Assembly (NCBI RefSeq): GCF_051020975.1
Contig: NW_027478172.1
Span: 124,001 to 188,000 of the forward strand
Origin: Osmia lignaria lignaria
Taxonomy: Eukaryota; Arthropoda; Insecta; Hymenoptera; Megachilidae
Direction: 5' to 3'
DNA: 64,000 bases
Shown piece after piece: positions 47,621 to 61,219 of the stretch. The position numbers were made by a program, and so were the translations under genes. Below the pieces are notes generated by a model. The model saw nothing but the letters and a program-made list of their open reading frames with translations. It did no database searches and was not told the DNA's origin. Positions within the stretch are counted from its first letter, which is position 1. Every line of letters begins with the position of its first letter.

Positions 47621-49874
47621 TTTCCTACTATTTATGTTCTATGATATTTTTTGATCAGATCCGTAGTTTTCGGGATATATCAAGATATTTAAAAGGTCCA
47701 AAGCCGCACCAACATAATAGAGATACAGAAACACCGTGGCCCCTTTCTGTGAGATAACTCTGCACTATTGCGAGCAGCAAATGCCAGTTCCAGCTTAGCA
47801 GTGCAGAAGAAGCACAACAAGAACAAGAAATATCTCGGAATATGTCCGTCTGGCCCCTTCCTTTGAGATAAATCTGCAAATATCTCGGAAACGATGCGAG
47901 CTATGGCAAAATGTTAAGAGACATTTTTTGTAGAGAATTACGTTTCCTACAATTTATGTTCTATGATATTTTTTGATCAGATGCGTAGTTTTCGAGATAT
48001 ATCGAGATATTTAAAAGTTCCGGAGCCGCACCAACATAATAAAGATACATAAACACCGTGGCCTCTTTCTTTGAAATAACTCTGCACTATTGCGAGCTGC
48101 AAATGCCAGTTCGAGCTTAGCTGTGCAGAAGAAGCACAAAAAGAACAAGAAATATCTCGGATTAAGTCCGTCAGGCCCCTTCCCTTGAGATAAATCTGCA
48201 AATATCTCGGAAACGATGCGAGATATGGCAAAATATTAAGAGATCCTTTTTGTAGGAAATTAAGTTTCCTACTATTTATGTTCTATGATATTTTTTGATC
48301 AGATCCGTAGTTTTCGGGATATATCAAGATATTTAAAAGGTCCAAAGCCGCACCAACATAATAGAGATACAGAAACACCGTGGCCCCTTTCTGTGAGATA
48401 ACTCTGCACTATTGCGAGCAGCAAATGCCAGTTCCAGCTTAGCAGTGCAGAAGAAGCACAACAAGAACAAGAAATATCTCGGAATATGTCCGTCTGGCCC
48501 CTTCCTTTGAGATAAATCTGCAAATATCTCGGAAACGATGCGAGCTATGGCAAAATGTTAAGAGACATTTTTTGTAGAGAATTACGTTTCCTACAATTTA
48601 TGTTCTATGATATTTTTTGATCAGATGCGTAGTTTTCGAGATATATCGAGATATTTAAAAGTTCCGGAGCCGCACCAACATAATAAAGATACATAAACAC
48701 CGTGGCCTCTTTCTTTGAAATAACTCTGCACTATTGCGAGCTGCAAATGCCAGTTCGAGCTTAGCTGTGCAGAAGAAGCACAAAAAGAACAAGAAATATC
48801 TCGGATTAAGTCCGTCAGGCCCCTTCCCTTGAGATAAATCTGCAAATATCTCGGAAACGATGCGAGATATGGCAAAATATTAAGAGATCCTTTTTGTAGG
48901 AAATTAAGTTTCCTACTATTTATGTTCTATGATATTTTTTGATCAGATCCGTAGTTTTCGGGATATATCAAGATATTTAAAAGGTCCAAAGCCGCACCAA
49001 CATAATAGAGATACAGAAACACCGTGGCCCCTTTCTGTGAGATAACTCTGCACTATTGCGAGCAGCAAATGCCAGTTCCAGCTTAGCAGTGCAGAAGAAG
49101 CACAACAAGAACAAGAAATATCTCGGAATATGTCCGTCTGGCCCCTTCCTTTGAGATAAATCTGCAAATATCTCGGAAACGATGCGAGCTATGGCAAAAT
49201 GTTAAGAGACATTTTTTGTAGAGAATTACGTTTCCTACAATTTATGTTCTATGATATTTTTTGATCAGATGCGTAGTTTTCGAGATATATCGAGATATTT
49301 AAAAGTTCCGGAGCCGCACCAACATAATAAAGATACATAAACACCGTGGCCTCTTTCTTTGAAATAACTCTGCACTATTGCGAGCTGCAAATGCCAGTTC
49401 GAGCTTAGCTGTGCAGAAGAAGCACAAAAAGAACAAGAAATATCTCGGATTAAGTCCGTCAGGCCCCTTCCCTTGAGATAAATCTGCAAATATCTCGGAA
49501 ACGATGCGAGATATGGCAAAATATTAAGAGATCCTTTTTGTAGGAAATTAAGTTTCCTACTATTTATGTTCTATGATATTTTTTGATCAGATCCGTAGTT
49601 TTCGGGATATATCAAGATATTTAAAAGGTCCAAAGCCGCACCAACATAATAGAGATACAGAAACACCGTGGCCCCTTTCTGTGAGATAACTCTGCACTAT
49701 TGCGAGCAGCAAATGCCAGTTCCAGCTTAGCAGTGCAGAAGAAGCACAACAAGAACAAGAAATATCTCGGAATATGTCCGTCTGGCCCCTTCCTTTGAGA
49801 TAAATCTGCAAATATCTCGGAAACGATGCGAGCTATGGCAAAATGTTAAGAGACATTTTTTGTAGAGAATTACG
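47621..49874. repeat. Nested 644-bp dimer array in HOR copy 1 (3.5 copies)
   Basis: Two unit types alternate. The first has GATCCGTAGTTTTCGGG, AAAAGGTCCAAAGCC and CTTAGCAGTGCAG. The second has GTTCCGGAGCC, AATAAAGATACATAAAC, CAGTTCGAGC and CACAAAAAGAAC. Dimers start at 47621, 48265 and 48909, followed by a single first-type unit at 49553. Copies read as identical by eye. The two types differ from each other far more than the dimers do, so the dimer was the amplified unit. Confidence 0.92.
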
Positions 49875-50196
49875 TTTCCTACAATTTATGTTCTATGATA
49901 TTTTTTGATCAGATGCGTAGTTTTCGAGATATATCGAGATATTTAAAAGTTCCGGAGCCGCACCAACATAATAAAGATACATAAACACCGTGGCCTCTTT
50001 CTTTGAAATAACTCTGCACTATTCCGAGCTGCAAATGCCACTTCCAGCTTAGCTGTGCTGAAGAGGAACAACAAGAAGAAGGAATATCTCGAAATATGTC
50101 CGTCAGGCCCCTTCCTTTGAGCTAAATCTGCAAATATCTCGGAAACGATGCGAGCTATGGCAAAATGTTGAGAGACATTTTTTGTAGGAAATTGAG
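49875..50196. repeat. Chimeric unit terminating the dimer array
   Basis: The first part has the second-dimer-type markers GTTCCGGAGCC and AATAAAGATACATAAAC. After CTATTCCGAGC it changes to CACTTCCAGC, GTGCTGAAGAGG and GAAGGAATATC, a different type. The switch lies near 50010-50035. The same chimera ends the dimer arrays of the other two HOR copies (54706 and 59214), so it predates the large HOR amplification. Confidence 0.8.
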
Positions 50197-51484
50197 TTTT
50201 CTACTATTTATATTCTATGATATCTTTTGATCAGATGCGTAGTTTTCGAGATATATCATGATATTTAAAAGTTCCGAAGCCGCACCAACATAATAGAGAT
50301 ACAGAAACACCGTGGCCCCTTTCTGTGAGATAACTCTGCACTATTGCGAGCTGCAAATGCCAGTTCCAGCTTAGCTGTGCAGAAGAAGCACAACAAAAAC
50401 AAGAAATATCCCGGAATATGTCCGTCAGGCCCCTTCCCTTGAGCTAAATCTGCAAATATCTCGGAAACGATGCGAGCTATGGCAAAATGATAAGAGACCT
50501 TTTTTGTAGAGAACTGAGTTTCCTACTATTTATGTTCTATGATATTTTTTGATCAGATGCGTAGTTTTCGAGATATATCAAGATATTTAAAAGTTCCGAA
50601 GCCGCACCAACATAATAGAGATACAGAAACACCGTGGCCCCTTTCTTTGAGATAACTCTGAACTAGTGCGAGCCGCAAATGCCACTTCCAGCTTAGCTGT
50701 GCAGAAGAAGAACAACAAGAAGAAGAAATATCTCGAACTATGTCCGTCAGGCCCCTTCCCTCGAGATAAATCTGCAAATATCTCGGAAACGAAGCGAGCT
50801 ATGGCAAAATGTTAAGAGACCTTTTTTGTAGAGAATTAAGTTTCCTACTTTTTATATTCTATGATATTTTTTGATCAGATGCGTAGTTCTCGAGATATAT
50901 CAAGATATTTAAAAGTTCCGAAGCCGCACCAACATAATAGAGATACAGAAACACCGTGGCCCCTTTCTTTCAGATAACTCTGCACTAGTGCGAGCCGCAA
51001 ATGCCACTTCCAGCATAGCTGTGCAGAAGAAGAACAACAAGAAGAAGAAATATCTCGAAATATGTCCGTCAGGCCCCTTCCCTTGAGATAAATCTGCAAA
51101 TATCTCGGAAACGAAGCGAGCTATGGCAAAATGTTAAGAGACCTCGTTTGTAGAGAATTAAGTTTCCTACTTTTTATGTTCTATGATATTTTTTGATCAG
51201 ATGCGTAGTTCTCGAGATATATCAAGATATTTAAAAGTTCCGTAGCCGCACCAACATAATAGAGATACAGAAACACCGCGGCCCCTTTCTTTGAGATAAC
51301 TCTGCACTATTGCGAGCTGGAAATGCCACTTCCAGCTTAGCTGTGCAGAAGAAGCACAACAAGAACAAGAAATATCTCGGATTAAGTCCGTCAGGCCCCT
51401 TCCCTTGAGCTAAATCTGCAAATATCTCGGAAACAATGCGAGCTATGGCAAAATATTAAGAGACCTTTTTTGTTGGAAATTAAG

Positions 51485-54400
51485 TTTCCTACTATTTATG
51501 TTCTATGATATTTTTTGATCAGATGCGTAGTTCTCGAGATATATCAAGATATTTAAAAGTTCTGAGGCCGCACCAACATAATAGAGATACAGAAACACCG
51601 TGGCCCCTTTCTTTGAGATAACTCTGCACTATTGCGAGCTGCAAATGCCACTTCCAGCTTAGCTGTGCAGAAGAAGAACAACAAGAAGAAGAAGTATCTC
51701 GAAATATGTCCGTCAGGCCCCTTCCCTTGAGATATATCTGCAAATATCTCGGAAACGAAGCGAGCTATGGCAAAATGTTAAGAGACCTTTTTTGTAGAGA
51801 ATTAAGTTTCCTACTTTTTATGTTCTATGATATTTTTTGATCAGATGCGTAGCTCTCGAGATATATCAAGATATTTAAAAGTTCCGTAGCCGCACCAACA
51901 TAATAGAGATACAGAAACACCGTGGCCCCTTTCTTTGAGATAACTCTGCACTATTGCGAGCTGCAAATAGCCAGTTCCAGCTTAGCTGTGCAGAAGAAGC
52001 ACAACAAGAACAAGAAATATCTCGGATTAAGTGCGTCAGGCCCCTTCCCTTGAGCTAAATCTGCAAATATCTCGGAAACAATGCGAGCTATGGCAAAATA
52101 TTAAGAGATCTTTTTTGTAGGAAATTAAGTTTCCTACTATTTATGTTCTACGATATTTTTTGATCAGATGCGTAGTTCTCGAGATATATCAAGAAATTTA
52201 AAAGTTCCGAAGCCGCACCAACATAATAGAGATACGGAAACACCGTGGCCCCTTTCTGTGAGATAACTCTGCACTATTGCCGGCTGCAAATGCCAGTTCG
52301 AGCTTAGCTGTGCAGAAGAAGCACAAAAAGAACAAGAAATATCTCGGATTAAGTCCGTCAGGCCCCTTCCCTTGAGATAAATCTGCAAATATCTCGGAAA
52401 CGATGCGAGATATGGCAAAATATTAAGAGATCCTTTTTGTAGGAAATTAAGTTTCCTACTATTTATGTTCTATGATATTTTTTGATCAGATCCGTAGTTT
52501 TCGGGATATATCAAGATATTTAAAAGGTCCAAAGCCGCACCAACATAATAGAGATACAGAAACACCGTGGCCCCTTTCTGTGAGATAACTCTGCACTATT
52601 GCGAGCAGCAAATGCCAGTTCCAGCTTAGCAGTGCAGAAGAAGCACAACAAGAACAAGAAATATCTCGGAATATGTCCGTCTGGCCCCTTCCTTTGAGAT
52701 AAATCTGCAAATATCTCGGAAACGATGCGAGCTATGGCAAAATGTTAAGAGACATTTTTTGTAGAGAATTACGTTTCCTACAATTTATGTTCTATGATAT
52801 TTTTTGATCAGATGCGTAGTTTTCGAGATATATCGAGATATTTAAAAGTTCCGGAGCCGCACCAACATAATAAAGATACATAAACACCGTGGCCTCTTTC
52901 TTTGAAATAACTCTGCACTATTGCGAGCTGCAAATGCCAGTTCGAGCTTAGCTGTGCAGAAGAAGCACAAAAAGAACAAGAAATATCTCGGATTAAGTCC
53001 GTCAGGCCCCTTCCCTTGAGATAAATCTGCAAATATCTCGGAAACGATGCGAGATATGGCAAAATATTAAGAGATCCTTTTTGTAGGAAATTAAGTTTCC
53101 TACTATTTATGTTCTATGATATTTTTTGATCAGATCCGTAGTTTTCGGGATATATCAAGATATTTAAAAGGTCCAAAGCCGCACCAACATAATAGAGATA
53201 CAGAAACACCGTGGCCCCTTTCTGTGAGATAACTCTGCACTATTGCGAGCAGCAAATGCCAGTTCCAGCTTAGCAGTGCAGAAGAAGCACAACAAGAACA
53301 AGAAATATCTCGGAATATGTCCGTCTGGCCCCTTCCTTTGAGATAAATCTGCAAATATCTCGGAAACGATGCGAGCTATGGCAAAATGTTAAGAGACATT
53401 TTTTGTAGAGAATTACGTTTCCTACAATTTATGTTCTATGATATTTTTTGATCAGATGCGTAGTTTTCGAGATATATCGAGATATTTAAAAGTTCCGGAG
53501 CCGCACCAACATAATAAAGATACATAAACACCGTGGCCTCTTTCTTTGAAATAACTCTGCACTATTGCGAGCTGCAAATGCCAGTTCGAGCTTAGCTGTG
53601 CAGAAGAAGCACAAAAAGAACAAGAAATATCTCGGATTAAGTCCGTCAGGCCCCTTCCCTTGAGATAAATCTGCAAATATCTCGGAAACGATGCGAGATA
53701 TGGCAAAATATTAAGAGATCCTTTTTGTAGGAAATTAAGTTTCCTACTATTTATGTTCTATGATATTTTTTGATCAGATCCGTAGTTTTCGGGATATATC
53801 AAGATATTTAAAAGGTCCAAAGCCGCACCAACATAATAGAGATACAGAAACACCGTGGCCCCTTTCTGTGAGATAACTCTGCACTATTGCGAGCAGCAAA
53901 TGCCAGTTCCAGCTTAGCAGTGCAGAAGAAGCACAACAAGAACAAGAAATATCTCGGAATATGTCCGTCTGGCCCCTTCCTTTGAGATAAATCTGCAAAT
54001 ATCTCGGAAACGATGCGAGCTATGGCAAAATGTTAAGAGACATTTTTTGTAGAGAATTACGTTTCCTACAATTTATGTTCTATGATATTTTTTGATCAGA
54101 TGCGTAGTTTTCGAGATATATCGAGATATTTAAAAGTTCCGGAGCCGCACCAACATAATAAAGATACATAAACACCGTGGCCTCTTTCTTTGAAATAACT
54201 CTGCACTATTGCGAGCTGCAAATGCCAGTTCGAGCTTAGCTGTGCAGAAGAAGCACAAAAAGAACAAGAAATATCTCGGATTAAGTCCGTCAGGCCCCTT
54301 CCCTTGAGATAAATCTGCAAATATCTCGGAAACGATGCGAGATATGGCAAAATATTAAGAGATCCTTTTTGTAGGAAATTAAGTTTCCTACTATTTATGT

Positions 54401-56637
54401 TCTATGATATTTTTTGATCAGATCCGTAGTTTTCGGGATATATCAAGATATTTAAAAGGTCCAAAGCCGCACCAACATAATAGAGATACAGAAACACCGT
54501 GGCCCCTTTCTGTGAGATAACTCTGCACTATTGCGAGCAGCAAATGCCAGTTCCAGCTTAGCAGTGCAGAAGAAGCACAACAAGAACAAGAAATATCTCG
54601 GAATATGTCCGTCTGGCCCCTTCCTTTGAGATAAATCTGCAAATATCTCGGAAACGATGCGAGCTATGGCAAAATGTTAAGAGACATTTTTTGTAGAGAA
54701 TTACGTTTCCTACAATTTATGTTCTATGATATTTTTTGATCAGATGCGTAGTTTTCGAGATATATCGAGATATTTAAAAGTTCCGGAGCCGCACCAACAT
54801 AATAAAGATACATAAACACCGTGGCCTCTTTCTTTGAAATAACTCTGCACTATTCCGAGCTGCAAATGCCACTTCCAGCTTAGCTGTGCTGAAGAGGAAC
54901 AACAAGAAGAAGGAATATCTCGAAATATGTCCGTCAGGCCCCTTCCTTTGAGCTAAATCTGCAAATATCTCGGAAACGATGCGAGCTATGGCAAAATGTT
55001 GAGAGACATTTTTTGTAGGAAATTGAGTTTTCTACTATTTATATTCTATGATATCTTTTGATCAGATGCGTAGTTTTCGAGATATATCATGATATTTAAA
55101 AGTTCCGAAGCCGCACCAACATAATAGAGATACAGAAACACCGTGGCCCCTTTCTGTGAGATAACTCTGCACTATTGCGAGCTGCAAATGCCAGTTCCAG
55201 CTTAGCTGTGCAGAAGAAGCACAACAAAAACAAGAAATATCCCGGAATATGTCCGTCAGGCCCCTTCCCTTGAGCTAAATCTGCAAATATCTCGGAAACG
55301 ATGCGAGCTATGGCAAAATGATAAGAGACCTTTTTTGTAGAGAACTGAGTTTCCTACTATTTATGTTCTATGATATTTTTTGATCAGATGCGTAGTTTTC
55401 GAGATATATCAAGATATTTAAAAGTTCCGAAGCCGCACCAACATAATAGAGATACAGAAACACCGTGGCCCCTTTCTTTGAGATAACTCTGAACTAGTGC
55501 GAGCCGCAAATGCCACTTCCAGCTTAGCTGTGCAGAAGAAGAACAACAAGAAGAAGAAATATCTCGAACTATGTCCGTCAGGCCCCTTCCCTCGAGATAA
55601 ATCTGCAAATATCTCGGAAACGAAGCGAGCTATGGCAAAATGTTAAGAGACCTTTTTTGTAGAGAATTAAGTTTCCTACTTTTTATATTCTATGATATTT
55701 TTTGATCAGATGCGTAGTTCTCGAGATATATCAAGATATTTAAAAGTTCCGAAGCCGCACCAACATAATAGAGATACAGAAACACCGTGGCCCCTTTCTT
55801 TCAGATAACTCTGCACTAGTGCGAGCCGCAAATGCCACTTCCAGCATAGCTGTGCAGAAGAAGAACAACAAGAAGAAGAAATATCTCGAAATATGTCCGT
55901 CAGGCCCCTTCCCTTGAGATAAATCTGCAAATATCTCGGAAACGAAGCGAGCTATGGCAAAATGTTAAGAGACCTCGTTTGTAGAGAATTAAGTTTCCTA
56001 CTTTTTATGTTCTATGATATTTTTTGATCAGATGCGTAGTTCTCGAGATATATCAAGATATTTAAAAGTTCCGTAGCCGCACCAACATAATAGAGATACA
56101 GAAACACCGCGGCCCCTTTCTTTGAGATAACTCTGCACTATTGCGAGCTGCAAATGCCAGTTCCAGCTTAGCTGTGCAGAAGAAGCACAACAAGAACAAG
56201 AAATATCTCGGATTAAGTGCGTCAGGCCCCTTCCCTTGAGCTAAATCTGCAAATATCTCGGAAACAATGCGAGCTATGGCAAAATATTAAGTGATCTTTT
56301 TTGTAGGAAATTAAGTTTCCTACTATTTATGTTCTACGATATTTTTTGATCAGATGCGTAGTTCTCGAGATATATCAAGAAATTTAAAAGTTCCGAAGCC
56401 GCACCAACATAATAGAGATACAGAAACACCGTGGCCCCTTTCTTTGAGATAACTCTGCACTATTGCGAGCTGGAAATGCCACTTCCAGCTTAGCTGTGCA
56501 GAAGAAGCACAACAAGAACAAGAAATATCTCGGATTAAGTCCGTCAGGCCCCTTCCCTTGAGCTAAATCTGCAAATATCTCGGAAACAATGCGAGCTATG
56601 GCAAAATATTAAGAGACCTTTTTTGTTGGAAATTAAG
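51485..56637. repeat. Large nested HOR, copy 2 (16 units, 5,153 bp)
   Basis: Repeats the order of copy 1, including the inserted A (51969). It ends with two units (55994 and 56316) where copy 1 has one (51163). The single copy-1 unit equals the first part of 55994 (GTTCCGTAGCC, CACCGCGGCCCC) joined to the second part of 56316 (GCTGGAAATGCC, TTAAGTCCG, GTTGGAAATT). The two copies therefore differ by one unit through an in-register crossover. Confidence 0.9.
52452..54705. repeat. Nested 644-bp dimer array in HOR copy 2 (3.5 copies)
   Basis: Same two alternating types as 47621-49874, with dimers from 52452, 53096 and 53740 and a final first-type unit from 54384. It has the same copy number as HOR copy 1, consistent with the dimer array being duplicated as part of the larger HOR. 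Confidence 0.92.
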
Positions 56638-59600
56638 TTTCCTACTATTTATGTTCTATGATATTTTTTGATCAGATGCGTAGTTCTCGAGATATATCAA
56701 GATATTTAAAAGTTCTGAGGCCGCACCAACATAATAGAGATACAGAAACACCGTGGCCCCTTTCTTTGAGATAACTCTGCACTATTGCGAGCTGCAAATG
56801 CCACTTCCAGCTTAGCTGTGCAGAAGAAGAACAACAAGAAGAAGAAGTATCTCGAAATATGTCCGTCAGGCCCCTTCCCTTGAGATATATCTGCAAATAT
56901 CTCGGAAACGAAGCGAGCTATGGCAAAATGTTAAGAGACCTTTTTTGTAGAGAATTAAGTTTCCTACTTTTTATGTTCTATGATATTTTTTGATCAGATG
57001 CGTAGCTCTCGAGATATATCAAGATATTTAAAAGTTCCGTAGCCGCACCAACATAATAGAGATACAGAAACACCGTGGCCCCTTTCTTTGAGATAACTCT
57101 GCACTATTGCGAGCTGCAAATGCCAGTTCCAGCTTAGCTGTGCAGAAGAAGCACAACAAGAACAAGAAATATCTCGGATTAAGTGCGTCAGGCCCCTTCC
57201 CTTGAGCTAAATCTGCAAATATCTCGGAAACAATGCGAGCTATGGCAAAATATTAAGAGATCTTTTTTGTAGGAAATTAAGTTTCCTACTATTTATGTTC
57301 TACGATATTTTTTGATCAGATGCGTAGTTCTCGAGATATATCAAGAAATTTAAAAGTTCCGAAGCCGCACCAACATAATAGAGATACGGAAACACCGTGG
57401 CCCCTTTCTGTGAGATAACTCTGCACTATTGCCGGCTGCAAATGCCAGTTCGAGCTTAGCTGTGCAGAAGAAGCACAAAAAGAACAAGAAATATCTCGGA
57501 TTAAGTCCGTCAGGCCCCTTCCCTTGAGATAAATCTGCAAATATCTCGGAAACGATGCGAGATATGGCAAAATATTAAGAGATCCTTTTTGTAGGAAATT
57601 AAGTTTCCTACTATTTATGTTCTATGATATTTTTTGATCAGATCCGTAGTTTTCGGGATATATCAAGATATTTAAAAGGTCCAAAGCCGCACCAACATAA
57701 TAGAGATACAGAAACACCGTGGCCCCTTTCTGTGAGATAACTCTGCACTATTGCGAGCAGCAAATGCCAGTTCCAGCTTAGCAGTGCAGAAGAAGCACAA
57801 CAAGAACAAGAAATATCTCGGAATATGTCCGTCTGGCCCCTTCCTTTGAGATAAATCTGCAAATATCTCGGAAACGATGCGAGCTATGGCAAAATGTTAA
57901 GAGACATTTTTTGTAGAGAATTACGTTTCCTACAATTTATGTTCTATGATATTTTTTGATCAGATGCGTAGTTTTCGAGATATATCGAGATATTTAAAAG
58001 TTCCGGAGCCGCACCAACATAATAAAGATACATAAACACCGTGGCCTCTTTCTTTGAAATAACTCTGCACTATTGCGAGCTGCAAATGCCAGTTCGAGCT
58101 TAGCTGTGCAGAAGAAGCACAAAAAGAACAAGAAATATCTCGGATTAAGTCCGTCAGGCCCCTTCCCTTGAGATAAATCTGCAAATATCTCGGAAACGAT
58201 GCGAGATATGGCAAAATATTAAGAGATCCTTTTTGTAGGAAATTAAGTTTCCTACTATTTATGTTCTATGATATTTTTTGATCAGATCCGTAGTTTTCGG
58301 GATATATCAAGATATTTAAAAGGTCCAAAGCCGCACCAACATAATAGAGATACAGAAACACCGTGGCCCCTTTCTGTGAGATAACTCTGCACTATTGCGA
58401 GCAGCAAATGCCAGTTCCAGCTTAGCAGTGCAGAAGAAGCACAACAAGAACAAGAAATATCTCGGAATATGTCCGTCTGGCCCCTTCCTTTGAGATAAAT
58501 CTGCAAATATCTCGGAAACGATGCGAGCTATGGCAAAATGTTAAGAGACATTTTTTGTAGAGAATTACGTTTCCTACAATTTATGTTCTATGATATTTTT
58601 TGATCAGATGCGTAGTTTTCGAGATATATCGAGATATTTAAAAGTTCCGGAGCCGCACCAACATAATAAAGATACATAAACACCGTGGCCTCTTTCTTTG
58701 AAATAACTCTGCACTATTGCGAGCTGCAAATGCCAGTTCGAGCTTAGCTGTGCAGAAGAAGCACAAAAAGAACAAGAAATATCTCGGATTAAGTCCGTCA
58801 GGCCCCTTCCCTTGAGATAAATCTGCAAATATCTCGGAAACGATGCGAGATATGGCAAAATATTAAGAGATCCTTTTTGTAGGAAATTAAGTTTCCTACT
58901 ATTTATGTTCTATGATATTTTTTGATCAGATCCGTAGTTTTCGGGATATATCAAGATATTTAAAAGGTCCAAAGCCGCACCAACATAATAGAGATACAGA
59001 AACACCGTGGCCCCTTTCTGTGAGATAACTCTGCACTATTGCGAGCAGCAAATGCCAGTTCCAGCTTAGCAGTGCAGAAGAAGCACAACAAGAACAAGAA
59101 ATATCTCGGAATATGTCCGTCTGGCCCCTTCCTTTGAGATAAATCTGCAAATATCTCGGAAACGATGCGAGCTATGGCAAAATGTTAAGAGACATTTTTT
59201 GTAGAGAATTACGTTTCCTACAATTTATGTTCTATGATATTTTTTGATCAGATGCGTAGTTTTCGAGATATATCGAGATATTTAAAAGTTCCGGAGCCGC
59301 ACCAACATAATAAAGATACATAAACACCGTGGCCTCTTTCTTTGAAATAACTCTGCACTATTCCGAGCTGCAAATGCCACTTCCAGCTTAGCTGTGCTGA
59401 AGAGGAACAACAAGAAGAAGGAATATCTCGAAATATGTCCGTCAGGCCCCTTCCTTTGAGCTAAATCTGCAAATATCTCGGAAACGATGCGAGCTATGGC
59501 AAAATGTTGAGAGACATTTTTTGTAGGAAATTGAGTTTTCTACTATTTATATTCTATGATATCTTTTGATCAGATGCGTAGTTTTCGAGATATATCATGA

Positions 59601-60501
59601 TATTTAAAAGTTCCGAAGCCGCACCAACATAATAGAGATACAGAAACACCGTGGCCCCTTTCTGTGAGATAACTCTGCACTATTGCGAGCTGCAAATGCC
59701 AGTTCCAGCTTAGCTGTGCAGAAGAAGCACAACAAAAACAAGAAATATCCCGGAATATGTCCGTCAGGCCCCTTCCCTTGAGCTAAATCTGCAAATATCT
59801 CGGAAACGATGCGAGCTATGGCAAAATGATAAGAGACCTTTTTTGTAGAGAACTGAGTTTCCTACTATTTATGTTCTATGATATTTTTTGATCAGATGCG
59901 TAGTTTTCGAGATATATCAAGATATTTAAAAGTTCCGAAGCCGCACCAACATAATAGAGATACAGAAACACCGTGGCCCCTTTCTTTGAGATAACTCTGA
60001 ACTAGTGCGAGCCGCAAATGCCACTTCCAGCTTAGCTGTGCAGAAGAAGAACAACAAGAAGAAGAAATATCTCGAACTATGTCCGTCAGGCCCCTTCCCT
60101 CGAGATAAATCTGCAAATATCTCGGAAACGAAGCGAGCTATGGCAAAATGTTAAGAGACCTTTTTTGTAGAGAATTAAGTTTCCTACTTTTTATATTCTA
60201 TGATATTTTTTGATCAGATGCGTAGTTCTCGAGATATATCAAGATATTTAAAAGTTCCGAAGCCGCACCAACATAATAGAGATACAGAAACACCGTGGCC
60301 CCTTTCTTTCAGATAACTCTGCACTAGTGCGAGCCGCAAATGCCACTTCCAGCATAGCTGTGCAGAAGAAGAACAACAAGAAGAAGAAATATCTCGAAAT
60401 ATGTCCGTCAGGCCCCTTCCCTTGAGATAAATCTGCAAATATCTCGGAAACGAAGCGAGCTATGGCAAAATGTTAAGAGACCTCGTTTGTAGAGAATTAA
60501 G
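56638..60501. repeat. Large nested HOR, copy 3 (shorter, 12 units to 60501)
   Basis: Begins with the GTTCTGAGGCCGC unit and follows the same order, but has one 644-bp dimer fewer and lacks the inserted A seen in copies 1 and 2 (57121 reads CAAATGCC). After the CAGCATAGCTG unit it passes into the CACCGCGG unit at 60502 and then an AAGAAATTT unit, instead of restarting. This gives an independent copy-number state of the nested dimer. Confidence 0.88.
57604..59213. repeat. Nested 644-bp dimer array in HOR copy 3 (2.5 copies)
   Basis: Dimers from 57604 and 58248, then a single first-type unit from 58892. There is one dimer fewer than in the other two HOR copies, with the same flanking units on both sides. 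The difference therefore arose inside the dimer array. Confidence 0.92.
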
Positions 60502-61219
60502 TTTCCTACTTTTTATGTTCTATGATATTTTTTGATCAGATGCGTAGTTCTCGAGATATATCAAGATATTTAAAAGTTCCGTAGCCGCACCAACATAATA
60601 GAGATACAGAAACACCGCGGCCCCTTTCTTTGAGATAACTCTGCACTATTGCGAGCTGCAAATGCCAGTTCCAGCTTAGCTGTGCAGAAGAAGCACAACA
60701 AGAACAAGAAATATCTCGGATTAAGTGCGTCAGGCCCCTTCCCTTGAGCTAAATCTGCAAATATCTCGGAAACAATGCGAGCTATGGCAAAATATTAAGT
60801 GATCTTTTTTGTAGGAAATTAAGTTTCCTACTATTTATGTTCTACGATATTTTTTGATCAGATGCGTAGTTCTCGAGATATATCAAGAAATTTAAAAGTT
60901 CCGAAGCCGCACCAACATAATAGAGATACGGAAACACCGTGGCCCCTTTCTGTGAGATAACTCTGCACTATTGCGAGCTGCAAATGCCAGTTCGAGCTTA
61001 GCTGTGCAGAAGAAGCACAAAAAGAACAAGAAATATCTCGGATTAAGTCCGTCAGGCCCCTTCCCTTGAGATAAATCTGCAAATATCTCGGAAACGATGC
61101 GAGATATGGCAAAATATTAAGAGATCCTTTTTGTAGGAAATTAAGTTTCCTACTATTTATGTTCTATGATATTTTTTGATCAGATCCGTAGTTTTCGAGA
61201 TATATCAAGATATTTAAAA
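60502..61219. repeat. Module repeated eight units downstream (copy 1)
   Basis: The CACCGCGGCCCC unit, the AAGAAATTTAAAAG unit with TTCGAGC and CACAAAAAGAAC, and the start of a GATCCGTAG unit recur at 63078-63795, exactly 2,576 bases (8 x 322) later. The preceding GACCTCGTTTGTAG junction is also shared (about 60480 and 63056). The two copies part at GGTCCAAAGCC (about 61219) against GTTCCGCAGCC (about 63797). Confidence 0.8.

Larger units (their letters stand above)
46654..51484. repeat. Large nested HOR, copy 1 (15 units, 4,831 bp)
   Basis: Order: a unit with GTTCTGAGGCCGC and GAAGTATCTCG; a unit with GTAGCTCTCG and GTTCCGTAGCC; a unit with AAGAAATTTAAAAG; seven units of the alternating 644-bp dimer; a chimeric unit; a unit with GATATCTTTTGATC; one with CTGAACTAGTGCG; one with CAGCATAGCTG and TTTCAGATAAC; and a final unit with CACCGCGGCCCC. 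One inserted A (47138, CAAATAGCC) gives 15 x 322 plus 1. The same order restarts at 51485. Confidence 0.9.
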
